A DNA stretch of 64,000 bases from Rutidosis leptorrhynchoides (GCF_046630445.1 NC_092338.1:147383501-147447500), one strand, 5' to 3'; positions 45,240-60,183 are shown, numbered from the stretch's first letter. Numbers and translations are program-made. Notes: generated by a model not told the origin, from the letters alone.

Positions 45240-47764
45240 ACATGGTATTATGATAAGTAAACATATCATTAAGTATATTAACAATGAACTACATATGTAA
45301 AAACAAGACTACTAACTTAATGATTTCGAAACGAGGAATATATGTAACGATTATCGTTGTAACGACATTTAATTGTATATATATCATATTAAGATATATT
45401 AATACATCATAATATCATTTTAATGTAATAATTTAACATCTCATTTGATATAATAAACAATGGATTAACAACACTTAACAAGATCGTTAACCTAAAGGTT
45501 TCAAAACAACACTTACATGTAACGACTAACGATGACTTAACGACTCAGTTAAAATGTATATACATGTAGTATTTTAATATGTATTCATACACTTTTGAAA
45601 GACTTCAAAACACTTATCAAAATACTTCTACTTAACAAAAATGCTTACAATTACATCCTCGTTCAGTTTCATCAACAATTCTACTCGTATGCACCCGTAT
45701 TCGTACTCGTACAATAAACAGCTTTTAGATGTATGTACTATTGGTATATACACTCCAATGATCAGCTCTTAGCAGACCATTTGAGTCACCTAACACATGT
45801 GGGAACCATCATTTAGCAACTAGCTTGAAATATCTCATAAAATTACAAAAATATTAGTAATCATTCATGACTTATTTACATGTAAACAAAATTACACATC
45901 CTTTATATCTAATCCATATACCAATGACCAAAAACACCTACAAACACTTTCATTCTTCAATTTTCTTCATCTAATTGATCTCTCTCAAGTTCTATCTTCA
46001 AGTTCTAAGTGTTCTTCATAAATTCTATAAATTCTAGTTTCATAAAATCAAGAATACTTCCAAGTTTGCTAGCTTACTTCCAATCTTGTAAAGTGATCAT
46101 CCAACCTCAAGAAATCTTTTTTATTTATAGTAAGATATATTTCTAATACAAAGTAATACTCATATTCAAACTTTGATTCAATTTCTATAACTATAACAAT
46201 CTTATTTCGAGTGAAAATCTTACTTGAACTTGTTTTCGTGTCATGAATCTGCTTCAAGAACTTTCAAGCCATCCAAGGATACTTTGAAGCTAGATCTATT
46301 TTTCTCATTTTCAGAAGGTTTATCCACAAAACCTGAGGTAGTAATGATGTTCATAACATCATTCGATTCATATATATAAAACTACCTTATTCGAAGGTTT
46401 AAACTTGAAATCACTAGAACATAGTTTAGTTAATTCTAAACTTGTTCGCAAACAAAAGTTAATCCTTCTAACTTGACTTTTAAAATCAACTAAACACATG
46501 TTCTATATCCATATTATATTCTAACTTAATGATTTAAAACCGTAAAACACGAAAAACACCGTAAAACCGGATATACGCCGTCGTAGTAACACCGCGGGCT
46601 GTTTTGGGTTTGATAATTAAAAACTATGATAAACTTTGATTTAAAAGTTTTTCTTCTGGGAAAATTATTTTTCGTATGAACATGAAACTATATCCAAAAA
46701 TCATGGTTAAACTCAAAGTGGAAGTATGTTTTCCAAAATGGTCATCAAGACATCGTTCTTTCGACTGAAATGACTACCTCTTACAAAAATGACTTGTAAC
46801 TTATATTTCTGACTATAAACCTATACTTTTTCTATTTAGATTCATAAAATAGAGTTCAATATGAAACCATATCAATTTGATTCACTCAAAACGGATTTAA
46901 AACGAAGAAGTTATGGGTAAAACAAGATTGGATATTTTTGCTTGTTGTAGCTACGTGAAAATTGGTAACAAATCTATATTAATCATATCCTAGCTAACTT
47001 GTATTGTATTATATATATATTCTAATATATTATGTAATCTTGGGATACCATAGACACGAATGCAAATGTTTTGACATATCATATCGACCTATCTATATAT
47101 ATTATTTGGAACAACCATAGACACTCTATATGCAGTAATGTTGGATTTAGCTATACAGGGTTGAGGTTGATTCCAAAAATATATATACTTTGAGTTGTGA
47201 TCTAGCCTGAGACGTGTATACACTGGGTCGTGGATTGGGTCAAGATAATATATATCAATTTATTTATGTACATCTAACTATAGACAACTAGTTGTAGGTT
47301 ACTAACGAGGACAGCTGACTTAATAAACTTAAAACATTAAAATGTATTAAAAATGTTGTAAATATATTTTGAACATACTTTAATATATATGTACATATTT
47401 GTTATAGGTTCGTGAATCGACCAGTGGCCAAGTCTTACTTCCCGACGAAGTAAAAATCTGTGAAAGTGAGTTATAGTCCCACTTTTAAAATCTAATATTT
47501 TGGGATGAGAATACATGCAATTTTATAAATGTTTTACGAAATAGACACAAGTAAATGAAACTACATTATATGGGTGAATGATCGAAGCCGAATATGCCCC
47601 TTTTTAGCTTGGTAGCCTAAGAATTTGGGAACAGACCCCCAAATTGACGCGAATCCTAAAGATAGATCTATCGGGCCCAACAAGCCCCATTCTGGAATTT
47701 GGAATACTTTAGTACTTCGATTTATCATGTCCGATGGGTGTCCTGGAATGATGGGGATATTCTA

Positions 47765-49132
47765 TGTAGAGACCCGTCCTAATCCATCCGGACGAAGTCC
47801 ATATCGATTATAAACGATTCACAACAGTTGATTACATCGCGAGGTACTTGACCTCTATATGATACATTTTACAAACATCGCATTCGTTTTTGAAAAGAAA
47901 ATCTTTCATAACATCGAAAGTTGACGGCAGGCATACCATATCATAATATATCTAACTAATTGACTTAATAATAATCTTGATGAACGCAATGACTCGAATG
48001 CAACATCTTTTGAAATATGTCATGAATGACTCCAAGTAATATCTCTAAGATGAGCAAATGCACAACGAAAGATTTCTTTCAATCCTGAGAATAAACATGC
48101 TTAAAAGTGTCAACCAAAAGGTTGGTGAGTTTATTAATTTATCAATAATCAATCATTTCCATAATTTTAATAGACCACAAGATTTTTATTTTCATTTCTC
48201 ATAAACATCATCTCATATCAGGCATTTCGCAAACTGCATAGAGATAAAAATCATTCATATGGTGAACGCTTGATAACCGAACTAACAGGATGCATATATA
48301 ATATCCCCATCATTCCGGGACTCTCATCGGACATGATAATCGAAGTACTAAAGCATTCGTAACCCGAATGGGACGTGTCAAGGTCCATAGATCTATCTTT
48401 AGGATTCGCGTCAATTAGGGGCCATTTCCCTAATTCTTAGGCTACCAAGCTAAAAAGGGGCATATTCGATTCGATAATCCAACCATAGAATGTAGTTTTG
48501 ATTACTTGTGTCTATTTCGTAAAACATTTATAAAAGCAGCGCATGTATTCTCAGTCCCAAAAATATATATTGCAAAAGCATTTAAAAAGGGAGCAAATGA
48601 AACTCACAATACTGTATTTTGTAGTAAAAATACATATGACGACATTGAACAACTGAACAATGCAGGGTTGGCCTCGAATTCACGAACCTATATCATTCAT
48701 ATATGTATTAAAACATATTCTTGTAATCGAATAAATCTGTATATTATTATTAGTAATGTAATTGTTATTTTAAGAAATTATATATTTCATTAACAACTAA
48801 TCTAAGTATTTTTATTTTATATACCTTAAATAAATAATTAGTGTTTATTATAAAAATGTTAATATAGATATGTTATATGTATTAACTATAGTGTTATATA
48901 ACTAAAAATCATTTGATAAAATAATATTAATAATAATAAATAAAAAGTTGTATTATTTTATGATAATATTAGTAAATATACTTAATAATGGTAATAATGA
49001 TAATTATATTACTAAAAATAATAATACTTATAATAATAATAATAATATGGATAATAATAATAATAATAATAATAATGATATAAAATAATAATAAATATAA
49101 TAATTATACTTATGATAATAATAATAATAAAA

Positions 49133-49167
<35 letters not shown>

Positions 49168-50534
49168 GAGTAGTAATAATAACTACCTCTCAAGAAGAAA
49201 AAGTTCCAAAATAAATGCATATGCCCGGGTTCGAACCCGAGACCTCTCACCATAAAGCTGGAAAGGTTTCTTCTTTTTCTATTTCATAATTGTCGACTAA
49301 CAGGAAGAGGATAGCATTGAATAATTATTGACTAGGTATCTTTATTTAATCTATTCCTTTATAATCCACTAGTGAAGAATAATTTGTAAGTGGGGTACTC
49401 CTTTGATTGAGGATTGGCGGCCAACAAATATATATACAGCAACTCCATTTGTATGCCTCAATTCACTCTTAATTTGTTAGTGATTTTTAGATGGAGGTTT
49501 GTGGTTCCACTAGGATAAACAGATGCATAAACCTGACAGCTGCGAAGAGAGGAATATATATAGCAGTGGTCGTGAGTTGCAGGAAGAAAGAAATTGGAGA
49601 AGGGTGGTGGTTTGTTCGTGGGTTTTATTGAGTCACGAATAGTAACAAAAATACAAGCAAAGTGTTTGTGTGATGGAGAGTTGTGGTGTTCGACAAAATG
49701 GTGAGGATTTTGGTGATCGTGGTTGTATAAAGGTGGATGGTGCGAGAATATGGTGATCAATTGAAGATGACGGTGGTTATGGGTCGAATAAACAAGAAAG
49801 GTGTTTAACGAAGATGATGATGGTTGTTGTGATGTTGGTAGTCAAACTAGTTAATCATGAAGGAACAAAGGTGGTGGCCGATTACAAGAGATATAGTGGC
49901 GGTGTACAAAGTGGTTATGTGAATGAAAGGGTACCAGTTAGAGAACAGAAGAAGATACATGGTGGTGTTATGCTTTAATTCACAATTTTTGTTTTTTCTT
50001 CCTCAATTGCAGTAATGGTTAACATTCTATATAATTTGTAATCAAATAATTTAGTCCATAAAGATGATATGACCCGTTTGTTTGTATTGAAGATGGATTT
50101 TGACGCGTAAGAGATTCTAGACAGAAATTTAACTCAGAGGATTAATTAAACAAAAAGAAATATATTACAGATATGGAAAAGTATTTGATTTGTACTAATT
50201 CAATCTAATTTTGGATGTTATTGAATCTGATTGTACGAGTTTTATAAATCAGAAATAGTTGAAAGCTACAAGAAACAGATCCTTACTTTCTTGCTTATTT
50301 TATAATTTATAAAAATGAATTTTAATAATTATTAAATGTATTATTAATAATTATATTAATAATAATGATATATAATAAGGATAATGATACTAATAAAAAT
50401 GGTAATAATCATATTTTTAATGTTAATAACAATAATATATTATTTCTTAACAAATATTAATAATAGCACTAGTGGTCATTTATTAATAATTATAATAATT
50501 AAAAAAAATATAATTATAATATTATTCATAATAC

Positions 50535-50611
<77 letters not shown>

Positions 50612-50846
50612 AATATTTTTAATGTAATAATATAACAATTTATATATATGTATATACACACTTATTCATATATCTATATATATTTGTAACCAATTGTTCG
50701 TGAATCATCGGACATGGTCAAAGGTTAAATGATTATATGAACATAGTTCAAAATTTTTGAGACTTAACATTACAGACTTTTCTTATCGTATCGAAATCAT
50801 ATAAAGATTAGGTTTAAATTTGGTCGAAAATTTTCGGCTCGTCACA
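47765..50846 (-). repeat. 3' LTR of element E (left copy)
   Basis: 3082 bp. On the minus strand it begins TGTGACGAGCCGAAAATTTTC and ends CGGGTCTCTACA. It differs from the right copy by scattered substitutions and mainly by microsatellite length: TA run at 50540-50607 and shorter (ATA)n runs near 49040-49170. A tRNA B-box-like GGGTTCGAACCCGAGACC sits near 49227-49246. Confidence 0.92.
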
Positions 50847-53800
50847 TTACCTACCCGTTAAAGAAATTTCATCCCGAAATTTGAGTGAGGTGGTCATGGC
50901 TAACAATAAAAATGTTTTCATGACGAATATGAGTTGATAAGTAGAGTTTTATCACCATTGAGTAATATGGATAAAACAATTCGATTATTTGAAGTGTACG
51001 ATTGAAGTTATCACAAAAGAGTGAAATGAGTAAATATAAATTCTTCTTAACCGGTGACGTAGTCATGGTTGAATTTCGGAATTCAGGGGATTTAAAGAAA
51101 ATCTTGGAAATCTATAAGATCTGATTCTTCAAGATTTAAGGAAATTAGGATCTCTTTAATTAAATGCGGTCTCCTGTCTCGATTACACTGTCTGATATCT
51201 CCATTATAAATTCACCTATTCCGTTTCATTATTCTCACCATTCCTATACTTTCTTCCTTAATCCATACTTCTAAAGATTTTATAAATGCTTAATCCAGTA
51301 CTGATCCTTGTCCTTCTCCTGACAATTGCTTCTTTCTTCCTCCTTTTCCAACTACCACCGGTGGAATCTGTTTTCTTCTACTTCGCCCTTGGGGTTATAA
51401 TGTTTTTAATTCTACCGTGTCTTTATGATGTGATAAACATTGATATACACGGTATGTAATTTATGTGTTGCTATCGGGATTTATATTTTCTCTTATATTT
51501 CGAAGTCCCTGCTTTCGACTTCTATAATCATTGTCATTCACAGTTAATGCTCTCTCTTATTTACTGCGATTTATACCCCCTTTCTATTTCGGAGTTCCAT
51601 GCTTTTGTTTTCTTTTCGCAAGTAATGGTCCAGAATTCATAGATATGGAGTTTCGAATGAAGTTAATGTCCTAAACAAGAAAGAACGTAATAGCACGATT
51701 TGATTTGTCAAATTACCAGAATCACTGAGAATAGAACTATCAAGAATATATTTTCTTGATATGTTTAGAAGTTAAGCAGAATGAAAGAGTTATGTAACAT
51801 GGTTCATGATGACGTTAGGGTATGTGAATCATCACGTTCCATTAGAAACTCAGCATGACTTACTGTAATATAATCACGTTGGCCGGGCGTCATTATATTA
51901 TACTAACCCATGCTTCAGTCCCCAAAACTTTTCCACAATTCATTCATAATTTATACTTAGATTTTACAGAAGTTTCCAATATAATGGAATACAGAAAGCA
52001 CGAAGAGGTAGATAATTTCGGACAAGAATATTTATGAAAATAACCTCAGAAATATCGAAGATATTTATGATGATATTTTGGGATTTCTGAGTTCGAAGGT
52101 TGATGAAGAAAGATTTTCGCAAAGATTTTAACATGACTTCGGAGCAAGGTATTCTCTAAAGATTTCGGTGGATCCAGAATTACCTGGATTCATTGAATAT
52201 AGGGTTTGGTCCTTGTATTAGTCCTTGGTCCCCTTCATGGTTAGCTCAATCCGTTTTTTTTTTTTCAGTACCAAATTTTTTTTTATCGAGCGTTCCCAAC
52301 ACTCCATTCTTTATCATCAACCTCTTGGCCATTTAGGCCATCTACAATTTTACTGTTTCGTCTGCATTTAATGAAGCCATATTTGAATCATCGGTTATCA
52401 ATCCGAGGTGTTTTCAGGAGAATTGTGTTTTTAGTTGATTAACCGCTAATGGTAATATGGTGAAATATAAAAGGTTCTCTAGTAACAATAAATGAGCACG
52501 CATATATATCAAGGTTATAATAAGGTCGTTTTGAATGAAAAGTCGAAGTTGTCTTGCTGGAGCTGTGACAAAATTGGCTATTTTGAAAAAGAACTGCAAA
52601 GTTATTTTGGGTAATAATAACACTAAAGGAATTAGCACAGCTACGTGTTAAACGTTTACTCAGTTTTCGAGAGTTTTTCAGGTGCATAACTATATGCATC
52701 AATCTTTTCTTCTATAGATGAAGTGCGGTTGGTTCATCCTCTCGGTTGATGTGTTTTCAAGATTCATGAAAGGTTTGAACATAGGTTGTAATCGTCAAGA
52801 TACAAATGAGGTTTAAGATGAAATCAAGTGGGAAACTTGAAGAATTGTTTAATTTCATATGTTATAATCAATATTTTAATTCATTTTAATTGTCCAATGT
52901 TATTAGTCCACAGTCGATAATCCACAATTAACAGTTCAATAATTCATATATAGTTTAATATATATTATTCGAATTAATTAATATATATCGTGACCCATGT
53001 ACATGTCTCAGACTCGATCACAACTCAAACTATATATATTATTGTAGAATCACCTCAACCCTGTATAGCTAACTCTAACATTACTGCATATAGAGTGTCT
53101 ATGGTTATTCCAAATAATATATATAGATGCGTCGATATGATATGTCAAAACCTTGTATACGTGTCCCGATATTTAAAGTGCGTAAAAAAAATAACAGAAA
53201 TTAAATGACGATAAATAAAGTGCGTAAAGTAAATAACAGAAGTTAAATGGCGATAAATAAAATTGCGAGAATGTAAATTATGATAAATAAAATGTAATCA
53301 GTTAGCTAGGAACAATTAGCTAGGAACAATTAGCGTGGATTATTAACAAAATTTCTCATAGTTAATTTGTTTGTTTCTAACAGGTTTTATTTTGTCAAAT
53401 GTTTTCTTCATTATGCCACTTGTTGGATTCTGATAAGTCAAAATCCAAATATGAAATTGAATGAAAATGGTTATTTTGCGGTGAACGGATACGTATATCG
53501 GTGATTGTAAATAGGATAGTAAATGACTGTTGAATCAGATTCAAAGAATGTACAGTGTAACTTATTAATGTGAAATCTAAATATTCCTCGGGTGTTACCT
53601 ACCCGTTAAAATATTTTCACCATTAACAGTTTTAAGAGAAATTTTCAATTACAATCTTTATGAAAACATATATACGTATATATTTTCTTCAGACGTAATC
53701 ATGGATTTAATGAGTCAATGTGATATTAAACTCATCAGATTTACGGCTAGAACTAGAGTACATAATCTCTAAAATATTAGAGATTACATAATCACCATGA

Positions 53801-54821
53801 ATGACGAAGAGAGTGTATGTAGAACGATTCGTAGAACGATGATTATACTCGAGGTACAGAATGAGATGTTGAGGCATGGATTGTTGATGATACTGGTGCT
53901 GTTGCTAATGGTACTATTGGTACCGATGATATTGATGAAGCTGGTAAGTTTTGCACCATATTCTCCAAATTTATTTCTCGAGCGCGAAGTTCGTTGATTT
54001 CTTATATTATTCCGGGATGATTGTCGGTCGGAACGAGCGAATGAATAAGATTTAGAATTTTGGATAGAATATAATCGTGGCGAGATATTCGAGAAATGAG
54101 GGTGAAAATGGTATTTCGAACTGGTTCGTTGGTAAGTGCTTTGGGCTCTTCGTTAAGAGGTGAATTTGGTTAATGGAAAGGATCGCCTTCTTCGCGTCTC
54201 CATGGATTAAGTCGACTACGAACCCATCCTCAATTCATCCAGAATAGATGATGGCTAAATGGTTGATCCATTTCGGTTATACTGCTTTCAGAGCTCGAGT
54301 GAAGATCCATGTCGGAATAGTTGTCGGAATAACTATCGGAATAGCTATCGGAATCTGAGGGACTCGAACTGGTTGCAGGATTCATCTCGTACAATTAGAT
54401 GAAGGAATTTCGATAAGAAATAGATTATAGGATGTAGATTAGTAACCTGCAATACATAGTTTACATATGCATATATAATACTAAAATCCCATAAGTTACG
54501 GAGGAATCTATGGAATCTATCAGGCAAAGGTAACAATAACAGATACACTAAGATATGAATTAGCAGATACGCTAAGATATGAATTTTTGTTTATACACTA
54601 TTCATGCAATCATTGCAGTATGATGTGTCTAGAATTTAAGGATGATAAGCAAGTGATTCCCTAAGAATGATAAGTAGGCAATTTTCGACACGAAATGATA
54701 AGCAAAACTTTTGACATGCAGACACGGTCGAAGTCCAGACTCACTATTGCATCTTAACAACTATCAGTTAGACACACTAATGCAAGACCTGGTTCGCTAA
54801 GACCACCGCTCTGATACCAAC
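50847..54821 (-). other. Internal region of element E
   Basis: Starts (minus strand, right side) with the primer site and a degraded gag-like frame (53792-54385). A second polypurine-like motif lies at 53592-53612, and a 276-bp stretch (52890-53165) matches family D LTR sequence (compare 39963-40215). Two imperfect tandem copies of a ~46-bp AAGTGCGTAAA-containing unit lie at about 53173-53265. The rest (50890-52880) shows no recognisable coding content on either strand. Confidence 0.7.
53792..54385 (-). pseudogene. Degraded gag-like frame of element E
   Basis: From ATG at 54385 (minus) one frame of 198 codons runs to TGA at 53792 with internal stops but no frameshift. The start is Ser/Asp/Tyr-rich (MNPATSSSPSDSDSYSDSYS), as in some plant gypsy gag N-termini, and a later part is Pro/Ser/Val-rich. 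Its position just after the primer site supports a gag remnant. No zinc knuckle remains. The identity is an inference. Confidence 0.5.
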
Positions 54822-56104
54822 TGTAGAGACCCGTCCTAATCCATCCGGACGAAGTTCATATCGATTATAAACGATTCACAACAGTTGATTACATCGCGAG
54901 GTACTTGACCTCTATATGATACATTTTACAAACATCGCATTCATTTTTGAAAAGACAATCTTTCATAACATCGAAAGTTGACGGCAGGCATACCATATCA
55001 TAATATATCTAACTAATTGACTTAATAATAATCTTGATGAACGCAACGACTCGAATGCAACGTCTTTTGAAATATGTCATGAATGACTCCAAGTAATATC
55101 TCTAAGATGAGCAAATGCACAGCGGAAGATTTCTTTCAATCCTGAGAATAAACATGCTTAAAAGTGTCAACCAAAAGGTTGGTGAGTTCATTAGTTTATC
55201 AATAATCAATCATTTCCATAATTTTAACAGACCACAAGATTTTTATTTTCATTTCTCATAAACATCATCTCATATCAGGCATTTCGCAAACTTCATAGAG
55301 ATAAAAATCATTCATATGGTGAACGCTTGATAACCGAACTAACAGGATGCATATAGAATATCCCCATCATTCCGGGACTCTCATCGGACATGATAATCGA
55401 AGTACTAAAGCATTCATAACCCGAATGGGACGTGTCAAGGTCCATAGATCTATCTTCAGGATTCGCGTCAATTAGGGGCCATTTCCCTAATTCTTAGGCT
55501 ACCAAGCTAAAAAGGGGCATATTCGATTCGATAATCCAACCATAGAATGTAGTTTCGATTACTTGTGTCTATTTCGTAAAACATTTATAAAAGTAGCGCA
55601 TGTATTCTCAGTCCCAAAAATATATATTGCAAAAGCATTTAAAAGGGGAGCAAATGAAACTCACAATACTGTATTTTGTAGTAAAAATACATATGACGAC
55701 ATTGAACAACTGAACAATGCAGGGTTGGCCTCGGATTCACGAACCTATATCATTCATATATGTATTAAAACATATTCTTGTAATCGAATAAATCTGTATA
55801 TTATTATTAGTAATGTAATTGTTATTTTAAGAAATTATATATTTCATTAACAACTAATCTAAGTATTTTTATTTTATATACCTTAAATAAATAATTAGTG
55901 TTTATTATAAAAATGTTAATATAGATATGTTATATGTATTAACTATAGTGTTATATAACTAAAAATCATTTGATAAAATAATATTAATAATAATAAATAA
56001 AAAGTTGTATTATTTTATGATAATATTAGTAAATATACTTAATAATGGTAATAATAATAATTATATTACTAAAAATTATAATACTTATAATAATAATAAT
56101 ATGG

Positions 56105-56177
<73 letters not shown>

Positions 56178-56635
56178 TAAAAAAATAATAATAAATATAA
56201 TAATTATACTTATGATAATAATAATAAAAAAATATATAATAATAATAATAAGAGTAGTAATAATAACTACCTCTCAAGAAGAAAAAGTTCCAAAATAAAT
56301 GCCTATGCCTGGGTTCGAACCCGAGACCTCTCACCATACAGCTGGAAAGGTTTCTTCTTTTTCTATTTCATAATTGTCGGCTAACAGGAAGAGGATAGCA
56401 TTGAATAATTATTGACTAGGTATCTTTATTTAATATATTCCTTTATAATCCACTAGTGAAGAATACTTTGTAAGTGGGGTACTCCTTTGATTGAGGATTG
56501 GCGGCCAACAAATATATATACAGCAACTCCATTTGTATGCCTCAATTCACTCTTAATTTGTTAGTGATTTTTAGATGGAGGTTTGTGGTTCCACTAGGAT
56601 AAAAAGATGCATAAACCTAACAGCTGCGAAGAGAG

Positions 56636-56728
<93 letters not shown>

Positions 56729-57704
56729 GCAGTGGTCGTGAGTTACAGGAAGAAAGAAATTGGAGAAGGGTGGTGGTTTGTTCGTAGGTTTTATTGAGTC
56801 ACGAATAGTAACAGAAATACAAGCAAAGTGTTTGTGTGATGGAGAGTTGTGGTGTTCGACAAAATGGTGAGGATTTTGGTGATCGTGGTTGTATAAAGGT
56901 GGATGGTGCGAGAATATGGTGATCAATTGAAGATGACGGTGGTTATGGGTCGAATAAACAAGAAAGGTGTTTAACAAAGATGATGATGGTTGTTGTGATA
57001 TTGGTAGTCGAACTAGTTAATCATGAAGGAACAAAGGTGGTGGCCGATTACAAGAGATATAGTGGCGGTGTACAAAGTGGTGATGTGAATGAAAGGGTAC
57101 CAGTTAGAGAACAGAAGAAGATACATGGTGGTGTTATGCTTTAATTCACAATTTTTGTTTTTTCTTCCTCAATTGCAGTAATGGTTAACATTCTATATAA
57201 TTTGTAATCAAATAATTTAGTCTATAAAGATGATATGACCCGTTTGTTTGTATTGAAGATGGATTTTGACGCGTAAGAGATTCTAGACAGAAATTTAACT
57301 CAGAGGATTAATTAAACAAAAATAAATATATTACAGATATGGAAAAGTATTTGATTTGTACTAATTCAATCTAATTTTGGATGTTATTGAATCTGATTGT
57401 ACGAGTTTTATAAATCAGAAATAGTTGAAAGCTACAAGAAACAGATCCTTACTTTCTTGCTTATTTTATAGTTTATAAAAATGAATTTTAATAATTATTA
57501 AATGTATTATTAATAATTATATTAATAATAATGATATATAATAAGGATAATGATACTAATAAAAATGGTAATAATCATATTTTTAATGTTAATAACAATA
57601 ATATATTATTTCTTAACAAATATTAATAATAGCACTAGTGGTCATTTATTAATAATTATAATAATTAAAAAAATTATAATTATAATATTATTCATAATAC
57701 TATT

Positions 57705-57758
<54 letters not shown>

Positions 57759-57995
57759 AATATTTTTAATGTAATAATATAACAATTTATATATATATGT
57801 ATATACACACTTATTCATATATCTATATATATTTGTAACCAATTGTTCGTGAATCGTCGGACATGGTCAAAGGTTAAATGATTATATGAACATAGTTCAA
57901 AATTTTTGAGACTTAACATTACAGACTTTTCTTATCGTATCGAAATCATATAAAGATTAGGTTTAAATTTGGTCGAAAATTTTTGGGTCGTCACA
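54822..57995 (-). repeat. 5' LTR of element E (right copy)
   Basis: 3174 bp; partner of 47765-50846. Microsatellite expansions are (AAT)n at about 56106-56175, a long TA run at 56638-56729 and a TA run at 57709-57753. The B-box-like fragment is at about 56311-56330. Confidence 0.92.
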
Positions 57996-59940
57996 TTCTA
58001 TATGCATCTTGTTAATGTCGGTTACCAGGTGTTCACCATATGAATGATTTTTATCTCTATGTATGGGATGTATATTGAAATATGAAATGTTGTGATCTAT
58101 TACTATGATTTGATAATATATAGGTTAAACCTATAACTCACCAACATATTTGTTGACGTTTTAAGCTTGTTTATTCTCAGGTGATTATTAAGAGCTTCCG
58201 CTGTTGCATACTAAAATAAGGACAAGATTTGGAGTCCATGCTTGTATGATATTATGTAAAAACTGCATTCAAGAAACTTATTTTTGATGTAATATATTCT
58301 TATTGTAAACCATTATGTAATGGTCGTGTGTAAACGGTATATTTTAGATTATCATTATTTGATAATCTACGTAATGCTTTTTAAACCTTTATCGATAAAA
58401 TAAAGGTTATGGTTGTTTTAAAAATGAATGCAGTCTTTGAAAAACGTCTCATATAGAGGTCAAAACCTCGCGACGAAATCAATTAATATGGAACGTTTAT
58501 AATCAATATGAACGGGACATTTCACAACCAACATGTACAAAACACGCAATCCGACGTGTACTAAACTCAAATAGCATATGTCTGTTTTATAGTTCAGGCT
58601 AGGGTTTCTATACCTGGAACAGACGGGGATGTCAAGCCCTATGGATCCATATATAACTACTCGTGCCCACCAGTTCTTATAACCGACAGTTACTAGTTAC
58701 CAAAGCTAAGGGGTTTTCGATTCAAACTCGGTGTAGAATTTAGTATGTACTTGTATCCATTGCCTTTAAAATAAAGTGCATGTATTCTCAGCCCAAAAAT
58801 ATAGATTGCTAAAGCAATTAAAAAGGGAGCAAATGAAACTCACCTTAGCAGCACATAAGGTCATTCACCAAAATATGACCGAAACTCGGAATGCAAAATA
58901 ACCGTAGATCTCAACCTAGAGAACATATGTTGGTCAATACATATCTAACAAGCTAGGTCAGGTCATAGTGTATCACAATCCTAATGCTCTAGACCGACAT
59001 GCAAAAGTTAACAAAAGTCATCTCAAAATCAACATGACCCAATATGATCTTTATATCTATACATGTTTATTATCATAGTATAAGTCTTGATAATTGAACG
59101 AATTTATAGTTTGTCAAACTCAAAATATTATTTATTTCAGGAGCTATATTATATTTGAATTATCATGGCAATCGAAAATACTTTTTTATTTCACATAGTT
59201 TTCCAATACTTGTAAAATCAGACTATAGTGTTTATAAAGCTTTAAAACCTGATAAGACAGTCAACTTTGACAATTGTTCAACAAAACGAGACGTGCCTTA
59301 TATAGAACTTCATTTACTCGATTAGTAATATCTAAAAATCCAATTTATCAATCTCATAGACAAGTTGTTTAAATATTAATTTACAGTTTCAAACACAATT
59401 TCAATTAACGTCAAACATAATTCAGTTGACCATATCTTTTAATCCGTTCATCGAAATCACGCGATTTCTAAATGAAAAGTTAATAGTTATTCGCCAGCTT
59501 TCTAAAAACATGCATATTATATACTTTATATCAGTAGCATATGTATCAAATTCGTGATTCATCATAAACTGTTTAACGACAAAATTAAAGCATACAAGCA
59601 TGCATAAACATATATACTCGAGCACTAGACATGGATACACTATTAATATATAAAAGATAAGATATGAATGCTCACGTATCAATATTGTGATTCAATATTG
59701 TAGGAAAGTACGTAGACGCAACGGAGATGATAAACACTAGGTTTGACTTGCGAACAATACCCATGAACATTACCCATAACCTCCATAGCTATAAGCCATA
59801 GTTTCCTTAGCTTTGACTCATTTGAAAACTCGGTTTGAAATCATTTGAGCAGTACTTCGTCGTAGTATTTTATGTATTATACTAATAATAATAATATTAA
59901 TACTACCGATAATAATAATAAGAGTAATAATAATATTAAT

Positions 59941-60044
<104 letters not shown>

Positions 60045-60183
60045 AAATATAATACAGAGTATATAATTTATGTGTGTGTGTCGAAGCAGAAATGTGCGAG
60101 CTTTATAGATGTTAGCTGAGATTGATCCCCATGCTGGTACTCACCCAATATGTTTTGTTTTCTTGTTTGTCGACATATTTTTC

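Larger units (their letters stand above)
47765..57995 (-). mobile_element. Element E: large non-autonomous gypsy-type LTR element (10.2 kb)
   Basis: Flanked by TTCTA at 47760-47764 and 57996-58000. Two LTRs (47765-50846 and 54822-57995) bound a 4.0-kb internal region with no intact gene. Orientation is minus: next to the right LTR the minus strand reads TTGGTATCAGAGC (initiator-Met primer site, 54808-54820), and next to the left LTR it reads a gypsy polypurine-type end (50847-50890). The long LTRs and lack of pol fit the LARD class (large retrotransposon derivatives). Confidence 0.9.
44986..58524 (+). mobile_element. Family D solo LTR nested in F and itself split by E
   Basis: Starts TGTAGTGACCCGAAC (44986) and ends GGGACATTTCA (58524). 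CAACC flanks it at 44981-44985 and 58525-58529. Element parts are 44986-47764 and 58001-58524 (about 3.3 kb). A TA microsatellite lies at about 45180-45235. Confidence 0.88.

Noticed and set aside
52414-52702. Overlapping minus-strand ORFs in element E as possible genes
   Set aside because: No recognisable motif, start context or conservation; they fall in the non-coding internal region of a LARD-like element.
56005-56337. ORFs of poly-Asn, poly-Ile or poly-Tyr (also at 29713-29895, 50384-50661, 56575-56977, 59872-60066)
   Set aside because: They are translations of (AAT)n and (TA)n microsatellites in LTRs and intergenic DNA.
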